The translations under genes and the position numbers were made by a program. Under the pieces are notes generated by a model. The model did no database searches and was not told where the DNA came from. It worked only from the letters and a program-made list of their open reading frames with translations. Positions 35,849 to 43,698 of a DNA stretch of 64,000 nucleotides are shown piece after piece. The DNA is from Rhodoferax sp. (GTDB taxonomy: Bacteria > Pseudomonadota > Gammaproteobacteria > Burkholderiales > Burkholderiaceae_C), in assembly GCF_028714215.1 (NCBI RefSeq), contig NZ_JAQTMS010000008.1:62001-126000 (forward strand), given 5' to 3'. Positions within the stretch are counted from its first letter, which is position 1. Every line of letters starts with the position of its first letter.

Positions 35849-37862
35849 CCAACTCCGACCACAAACCCGGTTGTTGCAATGATGAGGTGGCGGCAACGAT
35901 GCGAGTATTGCCATTGAGCCAATTCCTTATTTGTGCACTCTTGACGTATTCGGGCTCTTTGGTATGGATGGCTGGTATGCGAAAGTAAGGACTCAAAATT
36001 GGCGCTAGGTAGTACTTAGTGCGCTTCTCGCCCTTCTTTTTCGACGTATGTGATGTTTCGAAAAGATCGCCAAAACTCGCCGCTTCCCGCAGGAACAAGC
36101 GAATGTCTTGCTCGTTTTCGAGTTCAACGTCTGAAATTGATATCCCATTTTCACCGGGATAAGACATGGACTTGTCATTGATCAGGTTTGAGTAAAAGTG
36201 CTCACCCAGAACGTCTACAAATTTTTTTCTCTGCCGTGCATTTGGCCCTTCGATTTGCTTACTCCGCCATTCAATGCTCGCCTCCATGACGCCTTGACTC
36301 TGCACATCCCCATCAATCGGGAATGTGAATTCATCATCAGCTGCCCCTCGGTTATCACGCAACCAGGCATCCCAAATGTGTTGGAGCAAAAACAGAAAAA
36401 TTAGAAGGTGTCCACCACAAAGATTCAGGACGTCATCCTCGCCACTCCACAACAGCGCCTGCCTGTGCGCCGAAGCAATTTGCATCAGTGCTTGATGGTT
36501 GCGTTCCTTTTGCCAGTAGGGTTGCTTGGCCCATGGGACCGTACCCGCAACTGGGACTGGCGGCATAGCGCCAACTTTTTTCTTGTCTGAGCCAATCTTT
36601 TGACGAAGCCACGCACAGCATAGCCAAGCCTGTAACACGTCAAATTGTCCAACCCGCGATATGTATTCCTTCCACTCATCCGTTACAGCGGCTGGCAAAT
36701 CATCAATTGCCTTGCCGATAATCGCACGCATGCCGGTTTCGGTGGAGAAATACTTTTTCGCTCTCTCCGGTGGTTTGAGGCTTTGACCCATCGCCGCTGA
36801 TAGGTCAATCGCTACCCCGCCTCGGCAATACTCGCTTCGCTTCAATCGGCGCTCAAAGATATCGCGAGCAAACTTCGGGAAGATCCACGTTCGCGAATTC
36901 TCACGACGACGAAAAGTCTCTTCCATATCGACCACGTCAAAATCGCGTTTCAATTCCAAAACATCGTCTGTTTTAAAAATCCTGGGAGGGGAGGGCCAGC
37001 CGTGCTTGCGCGTACCGATGCGATAGGAAACTCGCCCGTCACGCGCCGCTAGGGCCTTATGAATCAGTTGCTGGCACCCGGTTCCAAATGCCTTGTCAAG
37101 CACATTGAGCGTTGTTAACTGCTCATATTGATCAATGCGGATGAAAACCTTGACATCTTCTTCCAGCACTCCGGCATTTCGCAACGCCTGTGCAGCTTTC
37201 AGGACTGGGTCGCCAATGACGGTTTTAGTTTCGCTGATATTGGCAGGTACTTGCGTGGTATTCAAGTTTATAAACAAGCGGTAGTGCTTAATACGCGTGG
37301 CTAATTTTTGATTGAGTTGCGCAATGCTTTCAACACCGTTCAACGCGCCAAACCAACAGGGCTCTGCCGCAAGCTGTTTTGCGAACTTGTCTAGATTTCC
37401 AACATTCGAGTTAACGCCAACTTCATTCAAAACCTTTGTATTTCCAGAATCAATCAGCTCTTGCACAGATGCAACCATGTCAACGACGATCAAGCAATTA
37501 ATAAAGTCTGCGAAAAGCAGTTGCAACTCTTGAACCTCCCGTCCACTAGTCTCTTCCTCCAAGTGTTGGGCAAATTCAAGGGCTCCGCACTTGCGCAAGT
37601 TAATCCCCGCACCGATGAAGCGAGAGAGATTTTTGGGAACTGGGAAATCTAGCTTTGCCCTGGCATACGCCAAGCGTGATTCTGGACGCAACAGGTTAAG
37701 CAGCATCGTCTTACCTGTGCCTTGCGCGCCCAAGACGATGACGTTCCCTGGCTCGAACATTACGTGCGAGTAATCGACGATTATTGGACTAAACAACTCC
37801 ACCAGTGCATCTTCGGAAATCGTTTCGCTGAGATAGAGATCGTGAAAAGGATTGCTTGCCAT
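35838..37862 (-). CDS. ORC/CDC6-like AAA+ ATPase of a putative conflict system
   Basis: A 674-residue ATPase. Walker A is GAQGTGKT (45-52) right after a short N-terminal segment; a Walker-B-like strand is VKVFIRIDQYEQL (237-249), where DQYE takes the place of DExx; a sensor-1-like strand is VSYRIGTRKHGW (278-289). The C-terminal third is helical with a wing-like end (KKKGEKRTKYYLAPILSPYFRIP), suggesting a winged-helix nucleic-acid-binding part. I recognise the layout of ORC/CDC6-type ATPases reported in prokaryotic NTP-dependent conflict systems. It lies 9 bp after the phosphoribosyltransferase-like gene. Confidence 0.78.
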   Translation of the reverse strand: MASNPFHDLYLSETISEDALVELFSPIIVDYSHVMFEPGNVIVLGAQGTGKTMLLNLLRPESRLAYARAKLDFPVPKNLSRFIGAGINLRKCGALEFAQHLEEETSGREVQELQLLFADFINCLIVVDMVASVQELIDSGNTKVLNEVGVNSNVGNLDKFAKQLAAEPCWFGALNGVESIAQLNQKLATRIKHYRLFINLNTTQVPANISETKTVIGDPVLKAAQALRNAGVLEEDVKVFIRIDQYEQLTTLNVLDKAFGTGCQQLIHKALAARDGRVSYRIGTRKHGWPSPPRIFKTDDVLELKRDFDVVDMEETFRRRENSRTWIFPKFARDIFERRLKRSEYCRGGVAIDLSAAMGQSLKPPERAKKYFSTETGMRAIIGKAIDDLPAAVTDEWKEYISRVGQFDVLQAWLCCAWLRQKIGSDKKKVGAMPPVPVAGTVPWAKQPYWQKERNHQALMQIASAHRQALLWSGEDDVLNLCGGHLLIFLFLLQHIWDAWLRDNRGAADDEFTFPIDGDVQSQGVMEASIEWRSKQIEGPNARQRKKFVDVLGEHFYSNLINDKSMSYPGENGISISDVELENEQDIRLFLREAASFGDLFETSHTSKKKGEKRTKYYLAPILSPYFRIPAIHTKEPEYVKSAQIRNWLNGNTRIVAATSSLQQPGLWSELDGD

Positions 37863-37871
37863 CGGTTACCT

Positions 37872-38882
37872 TTACACCCGACTATGCCGGGGGAAAATGG
37901 GGTGCCAAGTATTCTCGGGCGGACGCCAATGAATGAGGGGTAGCGTGTTGTCAGGTGTGTTGCTGTACATCACCACGAGACCTCCGGTTGGATCGGAATG
38001 CGGGAAGCCAAACGGGTCATATGGCTTCTCCAAACCTGGTAGTCGACCACCACTGACTTTGGAGTAACTCTTGTTTATCAAATTCCGCAAGGGACTGATG
38101 TATGGGTTGGGTTCGGCATAAGGGCTTTGGTTGAGGGTCAGGAAGGCGTCGTTTGGCAACTCCATCGCAGCTTCATACCGTAACGACCCAGCCCTTTGTG
38201 CGCACAGCTCAGCCTCGAGTTGGCGCGCGCTCACAACGCCTTTTGGGCAAATAACTAGGGGTACAAAAAGTACCTTCAAATCATGTACCTTGGTCGCGGC
38301 AAAGCGCACTGCAGATAGTGATTGAGAACCACCACCGACAAAGTCTTCAAGTAAAACTAGTCGTTTAATGTTGTTATTTGCGCAGTATGCATTTATTTTG
38401 TCGGTGTCTCCGAGCTTTAGAAGCGAATGCCAATCAGGGCGCAAATTCGCGCCGGCTGCTAGATTGTTTACGTGAAAGAATGCATTGACTCGGAAGCTGT
38501 CAGTAACCGGGCAAAACCAGGTTTCGCCAGCGGCAGCACTCAACTTTTCTTGCCCATCGGGTGCAAATACATCTATCTGACTTGTATCAATCAACCATCG
38601 GGCAATAGGGCCTTGGTAAGCACTTCTGTACAGCTCTTCAAACTCGACTGGGCCTAAGTACAAAATCTCCACAAGCAGTTGGAATAGCAACTGCTTCTCA
38701 GCATCCAAAGGCACGTTATCTAGCCAATGCTTCAATCTCGCCCAGAAGTCTTCAGGACCAAACTTATTGGGTTCATAAGTCTTATATAGCCATCGCTCTA
38801 GGTGGTTGATTTTCTGGTTGACCTTTGTGAGATCCCTATTTATTGACCAACTGCGTACTAGCTGCTCTATTGACTCGTGCAT
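37872..38882 (-). CDS. phosphoribosyltransferase-like protein of a putative conflict system
   Basis: A 336-residue protein. The N-terminal 100 residues are helical. The centre holds a phosphoribosyltransferase-type loop: strand RLVLLEDF then VGGGSQS (175-188), which matches the PRPP-binding pattern (hydrophobic strand, two acidic residues, glycine-rich turn) but lacks the usual Thr-Gly. It resembles the PRTase-like proteins found beside ORC/CDC6-type ATPases in conflict loci. It may make or bind a nucleotide signal; no reaction is proven. It starts 10 bp after the methyltransferase stop and ends 9 bp before the ATPase start. Confidence 0.72.
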   Translation of the reverse strand: MHESIEQLVRSWSINRDLTKVNQKINHLERWLYKTYEPNKFGPEDFWARLKHWLDNVPLDAEKQLLFQLLVEILYLGPVEFEELYRSAYQGPIARWLIDTSQIDVFAPDGQEKLSAAAGETWFCPVTDSFRVNAFFHVNNLAAGANLRPDWHSLLKLGDTDKINAYCANNNIKRLVLLEDFVGGGSQSLSAVRFAATKVHDLKVLFVPLVICPKGVVSARQLEAELCAQRAGSLRYEAAMELPNDAFLTLNQSPYAEPNPYISPLRNLINKSYSKVSGGRLPGLEKPYDPFGFPHSDPTGGLVVMYSNTPDNTLPLIHWRPPENTWHPIFPRHSRV

Positions 38883-38892
38883 GGCTTTGCTC

Positions 38893-40068
38893 TCACAAAA
38901 GACGACGCACTAACCCTGCAACTGCATGGGCAACGGGTGGCGGGACAGCGTTGCCTATCATCCGGAATTGCTGCACTGCAGTCCCGCTGAAAATGAAATC
39001 GTCGCCAAAGCCTTGCACTCTGGCTGCTTCGCGGACAGTAAATGCGCGGTTTTCAGTAGGATGAAGAAACAGCCGATGATCACCGAATCGGGTGTCTACC
39101 GTGCGCGTTGGGGAATCCAAACGCTGGCGCCGATACTTACCGTTAAAGGTGTGTGTCAGATCGACGTACGGGCCGACTTTGCGCAGATAACCTTTCGCTA
39201 GCAGCCGTTGTAACACCTCGCCTCCAAATTGCCTCTTTAGCAGCGCGACACTGACTGGGTCTGCATCACCGAAATCCCTGCGCCGTAGCTGTCGTCGCAA
39301 CTTTAACGTCGTATCTAAAACTTCCCGCTCTAGTTTGTTTGTGCGACCAAAAACACCCGGAATGTGCCAAGTGTGTATTGACAAGTCTCCGCCGCGAGAA
39401 TTTGTAAGTTTTTGCCCTTGGCCAATGCGGCTAGCGATCTTGAAGTCATTCGAATCGGGACTTAGAAGGATTGGCTCATGATTTGCCACGCCGTCGAGGT
39501 TTGCAAGCGCATCAGACAGCACCTTTTTAGTCTTGGACTCAAGGACAAGCTCCTGCGTAGCGTTGGTGCGCCACGCGATAAGAAAGATGCGTTGCCGCTT
39601 TTGAGCAACACCAAAATCAGAACTGTCAACTCGCAGGTCGCCGGTACGATACCCCAAAGCACGTAGCTGCTGATGCAGCGTATCCCAGAAAGTAGCGTGA
39701 GATCCCGAAATTGCGCCGAGTACATTCTCCGCAACAATTACCTTCGGCTGCAACTTTTTAGCAATGCGGGGCGCAACAAGTAGCAATGAGTTTCTTGGAT
39801 CATCGACTTTTCGCAGTCCAGCAGTAGAGAACCCTTGGCACGGTGACCCAGCAAGCAAGATATCGATTGGTTCAGTCAATGTCGGATCACCGCAAGACAG
39901 GTCGAGCTCCTGCACGTTTAGCTTCAAATTTCGCTTCAAGACAGCAAGAGCAGCAGCATCAATATCGACGCTCAAAATCCCTTTGAAACCTGCTTGTTCG
40001 AAACCCAGGTCAAGTCCACCACAGCCCGAAAAGAGACTTAAATAGACGGGCGCTTTGTGAGTTGACAT
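38893..40068 (-). CDS. dcm: DNA cytosine-5 methyltransferase
   Basis: A 391-residue C5-cytosine methyltransferase with motifs in the usual order: SAM-binding LFSGCGGLDLGFEQAG (12-27), catalytic GSPCQGFS (Cys77), AENV, QKRQRIFLIAW, and motif X MIGNAVPPPVA. The target-recognition region between motifs VIII and IX gives no readable specificity. First gene of the four-gene operon. No restriction endonuclease is visible, so methylation probably marks self-DNA for the ATPase-based system or regulates it. Size is normal for the family. Confidence 0.95.
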   Translation of the reverse strand: MSTHKAPVYLSLFSGCGGLDLGFEQAGFKGILSVDIDAAALAVLKRNLKLNVQELDLSCGDPTLTEPIDILLAGSPCQGFSTAGLRKVDDPRNSLLLVAPRIAKKLQPKVIVAENVLGAISGSHATFWDTLHQQLRALGYRTGDLRVDSSDFGVAQKRQRIFLIAWRTNATQELVLESKTKKVLSDALANLDGVANHEPILLSPDSNDFKIASRIGQGQKLTNSRGGDLSIHTWHIPGVFGRTNKLEREVLDTTLKLRRQLRRRDFGDADPVSVALLKRQFGGEVLQRLLAKGYLRKVGPYVDLTHTFNGKYRRQRLDSPTRTVDTRFGDHRLFLHPTENRAFTVREAARVQGFGDDFIFSGTAVQQFRMIGNAVPPPVAHAVAGLVRRLL

Positions 40069-40424
40069 TGTTCAAGTTTACAGAAAGGTGGGCGGTTTCA
40101 AGTGCAATGCGTAACTGGTTGACTCGGAATAGCGAATTTTGAGTCAGGAAAGTTGAACACCGTACGCTACATTCAGCTCCATTTTTGATAGCTTCCTGCA
40201 CAAGATCCAAAGGGACTATCGCCCAATTTGGCATAAAGCCTCTGGCAAATACATGCCCGGCAACGCTTGAAAGCGACAAAGGTGGTGGAGTGCGCGTTTA
40301 TGCGCCTGTTGGTTCCATTGCTCTCCTTGCTCCGAAAGCTTTCGCAAAATGGGAAGCAGAGAGCCATCGATTACCATCCTCACGATTCAACTTTGCCCAC
40401 AACCGGGCTCCAACGGAGAAAACG
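40069..40424. other. 356-bp intergenic region between divergent dcm and VOC genes
   Basis: This A+T-richer gap should hold the promoters of the minus-strand conflict operon and the plus-strand VOC gene. I find no convincing -35/-10 pair. One small hairpin, GCGCG...CGC near 40290-40305, is present. An open minus-strand frame (40010-40279) and an upstream extension of the VOC frame (from 40185) exist but show no protein-like features, so no gene is called. Confidence 0.4.
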
Positions 40425-40805
40425 ATGTTCAGTCATGTGATGGTCGGTGTGAATGACCTTGAGGTCTCAAAGAAGTTTTACGACGCGCTCTTGGGCACGC
40501 TGGGCATTGGCCCTGGCGTGGCCAACAAGAACCGCTATTTCTATCGCAGCCCGACCGGCACCTTCGGTATCACGACGCCCATCAATGGCCAGCCCGCGAC
40601 CCACGGCAATGGCAGCACCCTCGGGTTCACCATGCAGTCGCCGGAACAAGCCGATGCCTTCCATGCGGCGGGCGTGGCCAACGGCGGCACCACTTGCGAA
40701 GACCCACCGGGCTGGCGCGAAGGCGCGACCGGCAAGCTCTACCTGGCGTATCTGCGCGACCCCGACGGCAACAAGCTCTGCGCGCTGCACCGCCCCGCCA
40801 AGTAA
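40425..40805 (+). CDS. VOC-family protein (glyoxalase/bleomycin-resistance fold)
   Basis: A 126-residue vicinal-oxygen-chelate protein: MFSHVMVGVNDLEVSKKFYDALLGTLG at the start and YLAYLRDPDGNKLCALHRP at the end are diagnostic. The family binds a metal and includes glyoxalases, dioxygenases and antibiotic-binding proteins; the substrate is unknown. ACGGAGAA precedes the ATG at 40425. It sits between the conflict operon and the decayed carboxyltransferase tail and may be cargo of the island. Confidence 0.88.
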   Translation: MFSHVMVGVNDLEVSKKFYDALLGTLGIGPGVANKNRYFYRSPTGTFGITTPINGQPATHGNGSTLGFTMQSPEQADAFHAAGVANGGTTCEDPPGWREGATGKLYLAYLRDPDGNKLCALHRPAK

Positions 40806-40889
40806 GGCGTGCTGCGCCTGCGGCCCACGCTGTCAAGCGGCGGTAGGCCCGCCGAGATCATGCTTATAGCCAGACTCGCGCTGGGCCCG

Positions 40890-41004
40890 CAACATCGCCG
40901 CCACGCAGGAAATCGACCCCGTGCAAACTCGCGCCTGGCTGCTGCGCTGTCAGCAAACGCAGCGTGAACTGCCGCCGGCGCAAGGGTTGGCGATTGACGC
41001 TTGA
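40890..41004 (+). pseudogene. decayed copy of the biotinyl-carboxyltransferase 3' end
   Basis: In frame this stretch encodes RAWLLRCQQTQREL and PPAQGLAIDA then stop, matching the C-terminus of the carboxyltransferase (RAWLLGALQTQREL, PPAQGLAIDAW). Over 37 codons about 31 residues agree, with a 4-codon deletion after EID and loss of the final Trp. It has no start and no upstream gene body. It is the right-hand bracket of the island. Confidence 0.85.
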
Positions 41005-41016
41005 CAGCTGGATATC

Positions 41017-41037
41017 TTATACGCCTTAGGAGTACAA
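41017..41037. promoter_or_regulatory. imperfect palindrome, likely operator of the HigBA-type pair
   Basis: TTATACGCC (41017-41025) and GGAGTACAA (41029-41037) are inverted with 7 of 9 positions matching around TTA. It lies 7 bp before the toxin start, where autoregulatory antitoxin sites are usually found. A TTGACA at 41001-41006 could be the -35, but I cannot place a matching -10 with normal spacing. Confidence 0.45.
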
Positions 41038-41044
41038 TCCAACG

Positions 41045-41353
41045 GTGCTAACCGTCATCGAAACGCCACTGTTCAGCAAGCTGTGGCCCTCTTATTGGAG
41101 CGAGGATGAGCGCGGCGCTTTTGCCGCTTTCATAGCCGAGCATCCTGATGAGGGTGACGTGGTGGTGGGCTCTGGTGGTGTGCGCAAGGTGCGCTGGAGC
41201 CGTGCCGGTTCTGGCAAATCGGGCGGTGTGCGGGTGGTTTACTTTGTGCGCAATGAACTGGGTGAACTGGTATTGTTGTTTATGTATGCCAAGAGCAAGC
41301 TCGATACGCTCAAGGCCAGTACTTTGAAAGAGATGCGTGATGCCGTCAAATAA
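41045..41353 (+). CDS. RelE/HigB-type toxin
   Basis: A 102-residue toxin starting at GTG. The pattern FSKLWPSYWSEDERGAFAAFIAEHPDEGDVV, then GVRKVRWSRAGSGKSGGVRVVYFVRNELGELVLLFMYAKS, is typical of the HigB-like RelE family (toxin gene before antitoxin). Such toxins cut mRNA on the ribosome. The antitoxin gene begins inside its 3' end (14-bp overlap). Confidence 0.87.
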   Translation: MLTVIETPLFSKLWPSYWSEDERGAFAAFIAEHPDEGDVVVGSGGVRKVRWSRAGSGKSGGVRVVYFVRNELGELVLLFMYAKSKLDTLKASTLKEMRDAVK

Positions 41354-41675
41354 GTCGTTGAAGACCACTTCAAAAAAACCGATGACCGATGAGCAACTTG
41401 CTGCCTGGGAAGCTGGCCGCGATCTTGAGGCTGAGCTTGTCGAGTCGGTGCGGCAGATGAAGCGTGGTGAAGGCACGGTGGTGCATTCGCCGGTAATCGC
41501 CGCCCGGCAAAACTCCAAGTTGTCGCAGGCGCAATTTGCGCAGTTGTTGGGCGTGTCGGTGCGTACCTTGCAGGGTTGGGAGCAAGGGCGCAAGCAACCG
41601 TCGGGCGCGGCGCGCACATTGATCACGCTGGCGCAGCGCAACCCAAAAGCCTTGCGGGATTTGGCCCGTGCCTGA
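41340..41675 (+). CDS. HigA-type antitoxin with XRE helix-turn-helix
   Basis: A 111-residue antitoxin. The DNA-binding domain reads LSQAQFAQLLGVSVRTLQGWEQGRKQPSGAARTLI, an XRE/Cro helix-turn-helix; the N-terminal half would contact the toxin. It starts at ATG 41340 within the toxin gene. The gene ends by overlapping the GTG of a third small gene. Confidence 0.87.
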   Translation: MPSNKSLKTTSKKPMTDEQLAAWEAGRDLEAELVESVRQMKRGEGTVVHSPVIAARQNSKLSQAQFAQLLGVSVRTLQGWEQGRKQPSGAARTLITLAQRNPKALRDLARA

Positions 41676-41862
41676 ATCTTCGCTTCCAGTGGATAGCCTG
41701 GACTCTGCGTCTGACGACTCTCCCCAAGCGGTGGCTGCCGCATGGGATGAGGAGATTGCGCGCCGAATTGAAGATTGCGACGCCGGACGCACCAGGGGCA
41801 TTCCAATCGAACAGGTTCAGGCCGAAATACAACTTCTGTTGCGTCAACATGCCAAGGCATGA
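41668..41862 (+). CDS. short addiction-module antitoxin-like protein
   Basis: A 64-residue protein starting at a GTG that overlaps the HigA-type stop. Its C-terminal half, AAWDEEIARRIEDCDAGRTRGIPIEQVQAEI, matches the conserved end of the 'addiction module component' (CHP02574-type) antitoxins that pair with ParE-like toxins. The N-terminal helix region is short and diverged, so this may be a decayed antitoxin. Confidence 0.6.
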   Translation: MPESSLPVDSLDSASDDSPQAVAAAWDEEIARRIEDCDAGRTRGIPIEQVQAEIQLLLRQHAKA

Positions 41863-41980
41863 GAATTCTCTATTGAAGCGATTCCCGTACACACTGCATT
41901 ACAGGGTGGTTGGCGAAGTGATCGACATCTTGGCTGTGGCACATCAAAAACGTCGCCCAGGGTATTGGCGCAAGCGGTGA
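41849..41980 (+). pseudogene. remnant of a ParE/RelE-type toxin
   Basis: A 43-residue frame overlapping the preceding antitoxin stop. It reads RFPYTLHYRVVGEVIDILAV and AHQKRRPGYWRKR, which is exactly the C-terminal half of ParE/RelE toxins paired with CHP02574-type antitoxins. The N-terminal half is missing, so the toxin is presumably dead. Confidence 0.7.
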
Positions 41981-41988
41981 CTCAATGA

Positions 41989-42894
41989 TCACGCCGGCCC
42001 GGTAGTGCCCCCCGCCACCTCGGCCAGCATCCAGCTGCGCAGTGCCTGCAGGGCCGGCAGCTGTTTCTTCTCGGGCGGATAGCAAAGGTAGTAGCCCTGG
42101 CGCGCCATCACGGTTTGCGGGAACGGCTCCACCAGCGTGCCGCGCGCCAGCTCGTCGAGCACCAGGCAGCGCGGCACCATGCCGATGCCGAAGCCGACCA
42201 GGGTCGATTTGATGATCAGTGAAAACTGGTCGAAGCGCGGCCCCATGGTGCCGTTGAGGTCGCCCACCCCCTTGGCTTCAAACCACTCGGGCCACAGGGA
42301 CGGCACCAGCAGGTGGTGCAACAGGGTTTGCGAAGCCAGCGCGGCCGGTGTTTTGGGTTTGAGCCGGCGCGCCACGTCGGCGCGGCAGACGGCGGTGATT
42401 TCGCGCCCGCTGATGTAGTCCGCCATCGCATTCGGCCAGACCCCTTCGCCGTACTGGACGGCGGCATCGAGTTCGGCCATCGCGAAGTCGTGCGCCCAGG
42501 CGTAGCGCGTGAAGTTCAGCGTCACCTCCGGGTGCTGCGCGTTGAAACGGTGCAGCCGCGGGATCAGCCAGTTGGTGGCCAGGGTCGGCGGCATCGACAG
42601 GCTGAGCACACCGCCACGGCCCCGGTGCGCCAGCAACTCGGTGGTGGCCGACTCCAGCAGGTTGAGGCCGGCGCGCACCTTGCCCAGATAGCTCTGGCCG
42701 GCGTCGGTCAATACCAGTTGGTGGTGCAGGCGCTTGAACAACTCCAGGCCCACCTGCTCCTCCAGCGCGCTGACCTGGCGGCTGACCGCGCCCTGGGTCA
42801 CGCACAGCTCGGCCGCGGCGCGCGTGAAACTGCTGTGCCGCGCCGCCGCCTCGAAGCATTGCAGCCCGGTCAGGCTGGGGCAGATGCGGCGCAT
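41989..42894 (-). CDS. LysR-family regulator (GcvA-like)
   Basis: A 301-residue regulator. The N-terminal helix-turn-helix is SLTGLQCFEAAARHSSFTRAAAELCVTQGAVSRQVSALEEQVGLELF, followed by a substrate-binding-type effector domain. The start MRRICPSLTGL (42894) is typical of the GcvA-like branch; an upstream ATG would add an unusual tail. It lies 80 bp downstream of livF on the same strand and probably regulates that operon, though this is inferred from position. Confidence 0.88.
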   Translation of the reverse strand: MRRICPSLTGLQCFEAAARHSSFTRAAAELCVTQGAVSRQVSALEEQVGLELFKRLHHQLVLTDAGQSYLGKVRAGLNLLESATTELLAHRGRGGVLSLSMPPTLATNWLIPRLHRFNAQHPEVTLNFTRYAWAHDFAMAELDAAVQYGEGVWPNAMADYISGREITAVCRADVARRLKPKTPAALASQTLLHHLLVPSLWPEWFEAKGVGDLNGTMGPRFDQFSLIIKSTLVGFGIGMVPRCLVLDELARGTLVEPFPQTVMARQGYYLCYPPEKKQLPALQALRSWMLAEVAGGTTGPA

Positions 42895-42974
42895 GGCAAG
42901 ACCGGCAAAACGGTTGTGTTTTTCATGGGAAAGGCCATTGTCCACTTTCCACGGACCGGCATAGCGGGTGGGCC

Positions 42975-43685
42975 TCAGGTGTTGTGGTGCGTGCCTAAGT
43001 ACAGCTCCGTCATGCGCGCATCGTCCAGCAGCGACGCAGCCGGCCCCGACAGCACGATGCGCCCCTGGTCCAGGATGTAGCCGCGCTGGCTGATGGCCAG
43101 CGCCTGGCGCGCCCGCTGCTCCACCATCAGGACCGACACCTGCTGTGCCGGCAGGGTGGCCACCAGGTCGAAGATCTGCTGCACCAGGGCCGGCGCCAGC
43201 GCCGCCGTCGGCTCGTCCAGCACGATCAGCCGCGGCGCCGCCATCAAGGCCCGGGCAAAAGCCAGTTGCTGGCGCTCGCCGCCGGACAGGGTGCCGGCCA
43301 GTTGGCGCAAGCGCGGTTTGAGCGCACCGAACAAGTCCAGCATCTGCACTATCCGCGCCGGATCGACACGGCGCCCCGCCACGCGCAGGTTTTCCTCTAC
43401 CGTGAGGCTGCGAAACACATTGGCCACTTGCGGCACGCAGGCCAGGCCGGCCTCGACGCGGGCTTCCGCTTGCAGGCCGCTGATGTCGCGTCCCTCCAGC
43501 AGCACGCTGCCCCGGACGCGCGGCAGCAGCCCGACGATGGCCTTCAGCAAGGTCGACTTGCCGGAGCCGTTGGTGCCGGCAATGGTGACGATCTCGCCGG
43601 CCGCCACCTCCAGCGTCAGGCCATGCAGGATGTCGGTTTCGCCATAGCCGCCATGCAGCTCGCGCACCGCAAGAACCGTAGTCAT
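42975..43685 (-). CDS. livF: Liv-type ABC transporter ATPase LivF
   Basis: A 236-residue ABC ATPase: Walker A GTNGSGKST, signature LSGGERQQLA, Walker B LIVLDEPTAAL, and the LivF-style GLACVPQVANVFRSLTVEENL. It powers uptake together with LivG. The start MTTVLAVREL (43685) is 13 bp after the livG stop. Last transporter gene of an operon running from the amidohydrolase. Confidence 0.92.
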   Translation of the reverse strand: MTTVLAVRELHGGYGETDILHGLTLEVAAGEIVTIAGTNGSGKSTLLKAIVGLLPRVRGSVLLEGRDISGLQAEARVEAGLACVPQVANVFRSLTVEENLRVAGRRVDPARIVQMLDLFGALKPRLRQLAGTLSGGERQQLAFARALMAAPRLIVLDEPTAALAPALVQQIFDLVATLPAQQVSVLMVEQRARQALAISQRGYILDQGRIVLSGPAASLLDDARMTELYLGTHHNT

Positions 43686-43698
43686 GACTGCCCCACGC

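Larger units (their letters stand above)
34718..41004. mobile_element. accessory island bracketed by a duplicated carboxyltransferase 3' end
   Basis: Between the stop of the biotinyl-carboxyltransferase gene and a second, decayed copy of its last codons (40890-41004) lies about 6.2 kb. It holds a four-gene putative conflict operon and a VOC gene. The four-gene part is visibly richer in A+T, with different codon choice from the flanks. No integrase or transposase was recognised, so the mode of arrival (recombination between gene ends, or loss of the integrase) is inferred. Confidence 0.6.

Noticed and set aside
40010..40279. 89-codon minus-strand frame between dcm and the VOC gene
   Set aside because: It overlaps the methyltransferase start, has no ribosome site and shows no protein-like pattern.
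41001..41006. TTGACA as the -35 of the HigBA-type promoter
   Set aside because: No acceptable -10 lies 16-18 bp downstream (TACAAT is 26 bp away), so only the palindrome is reported.
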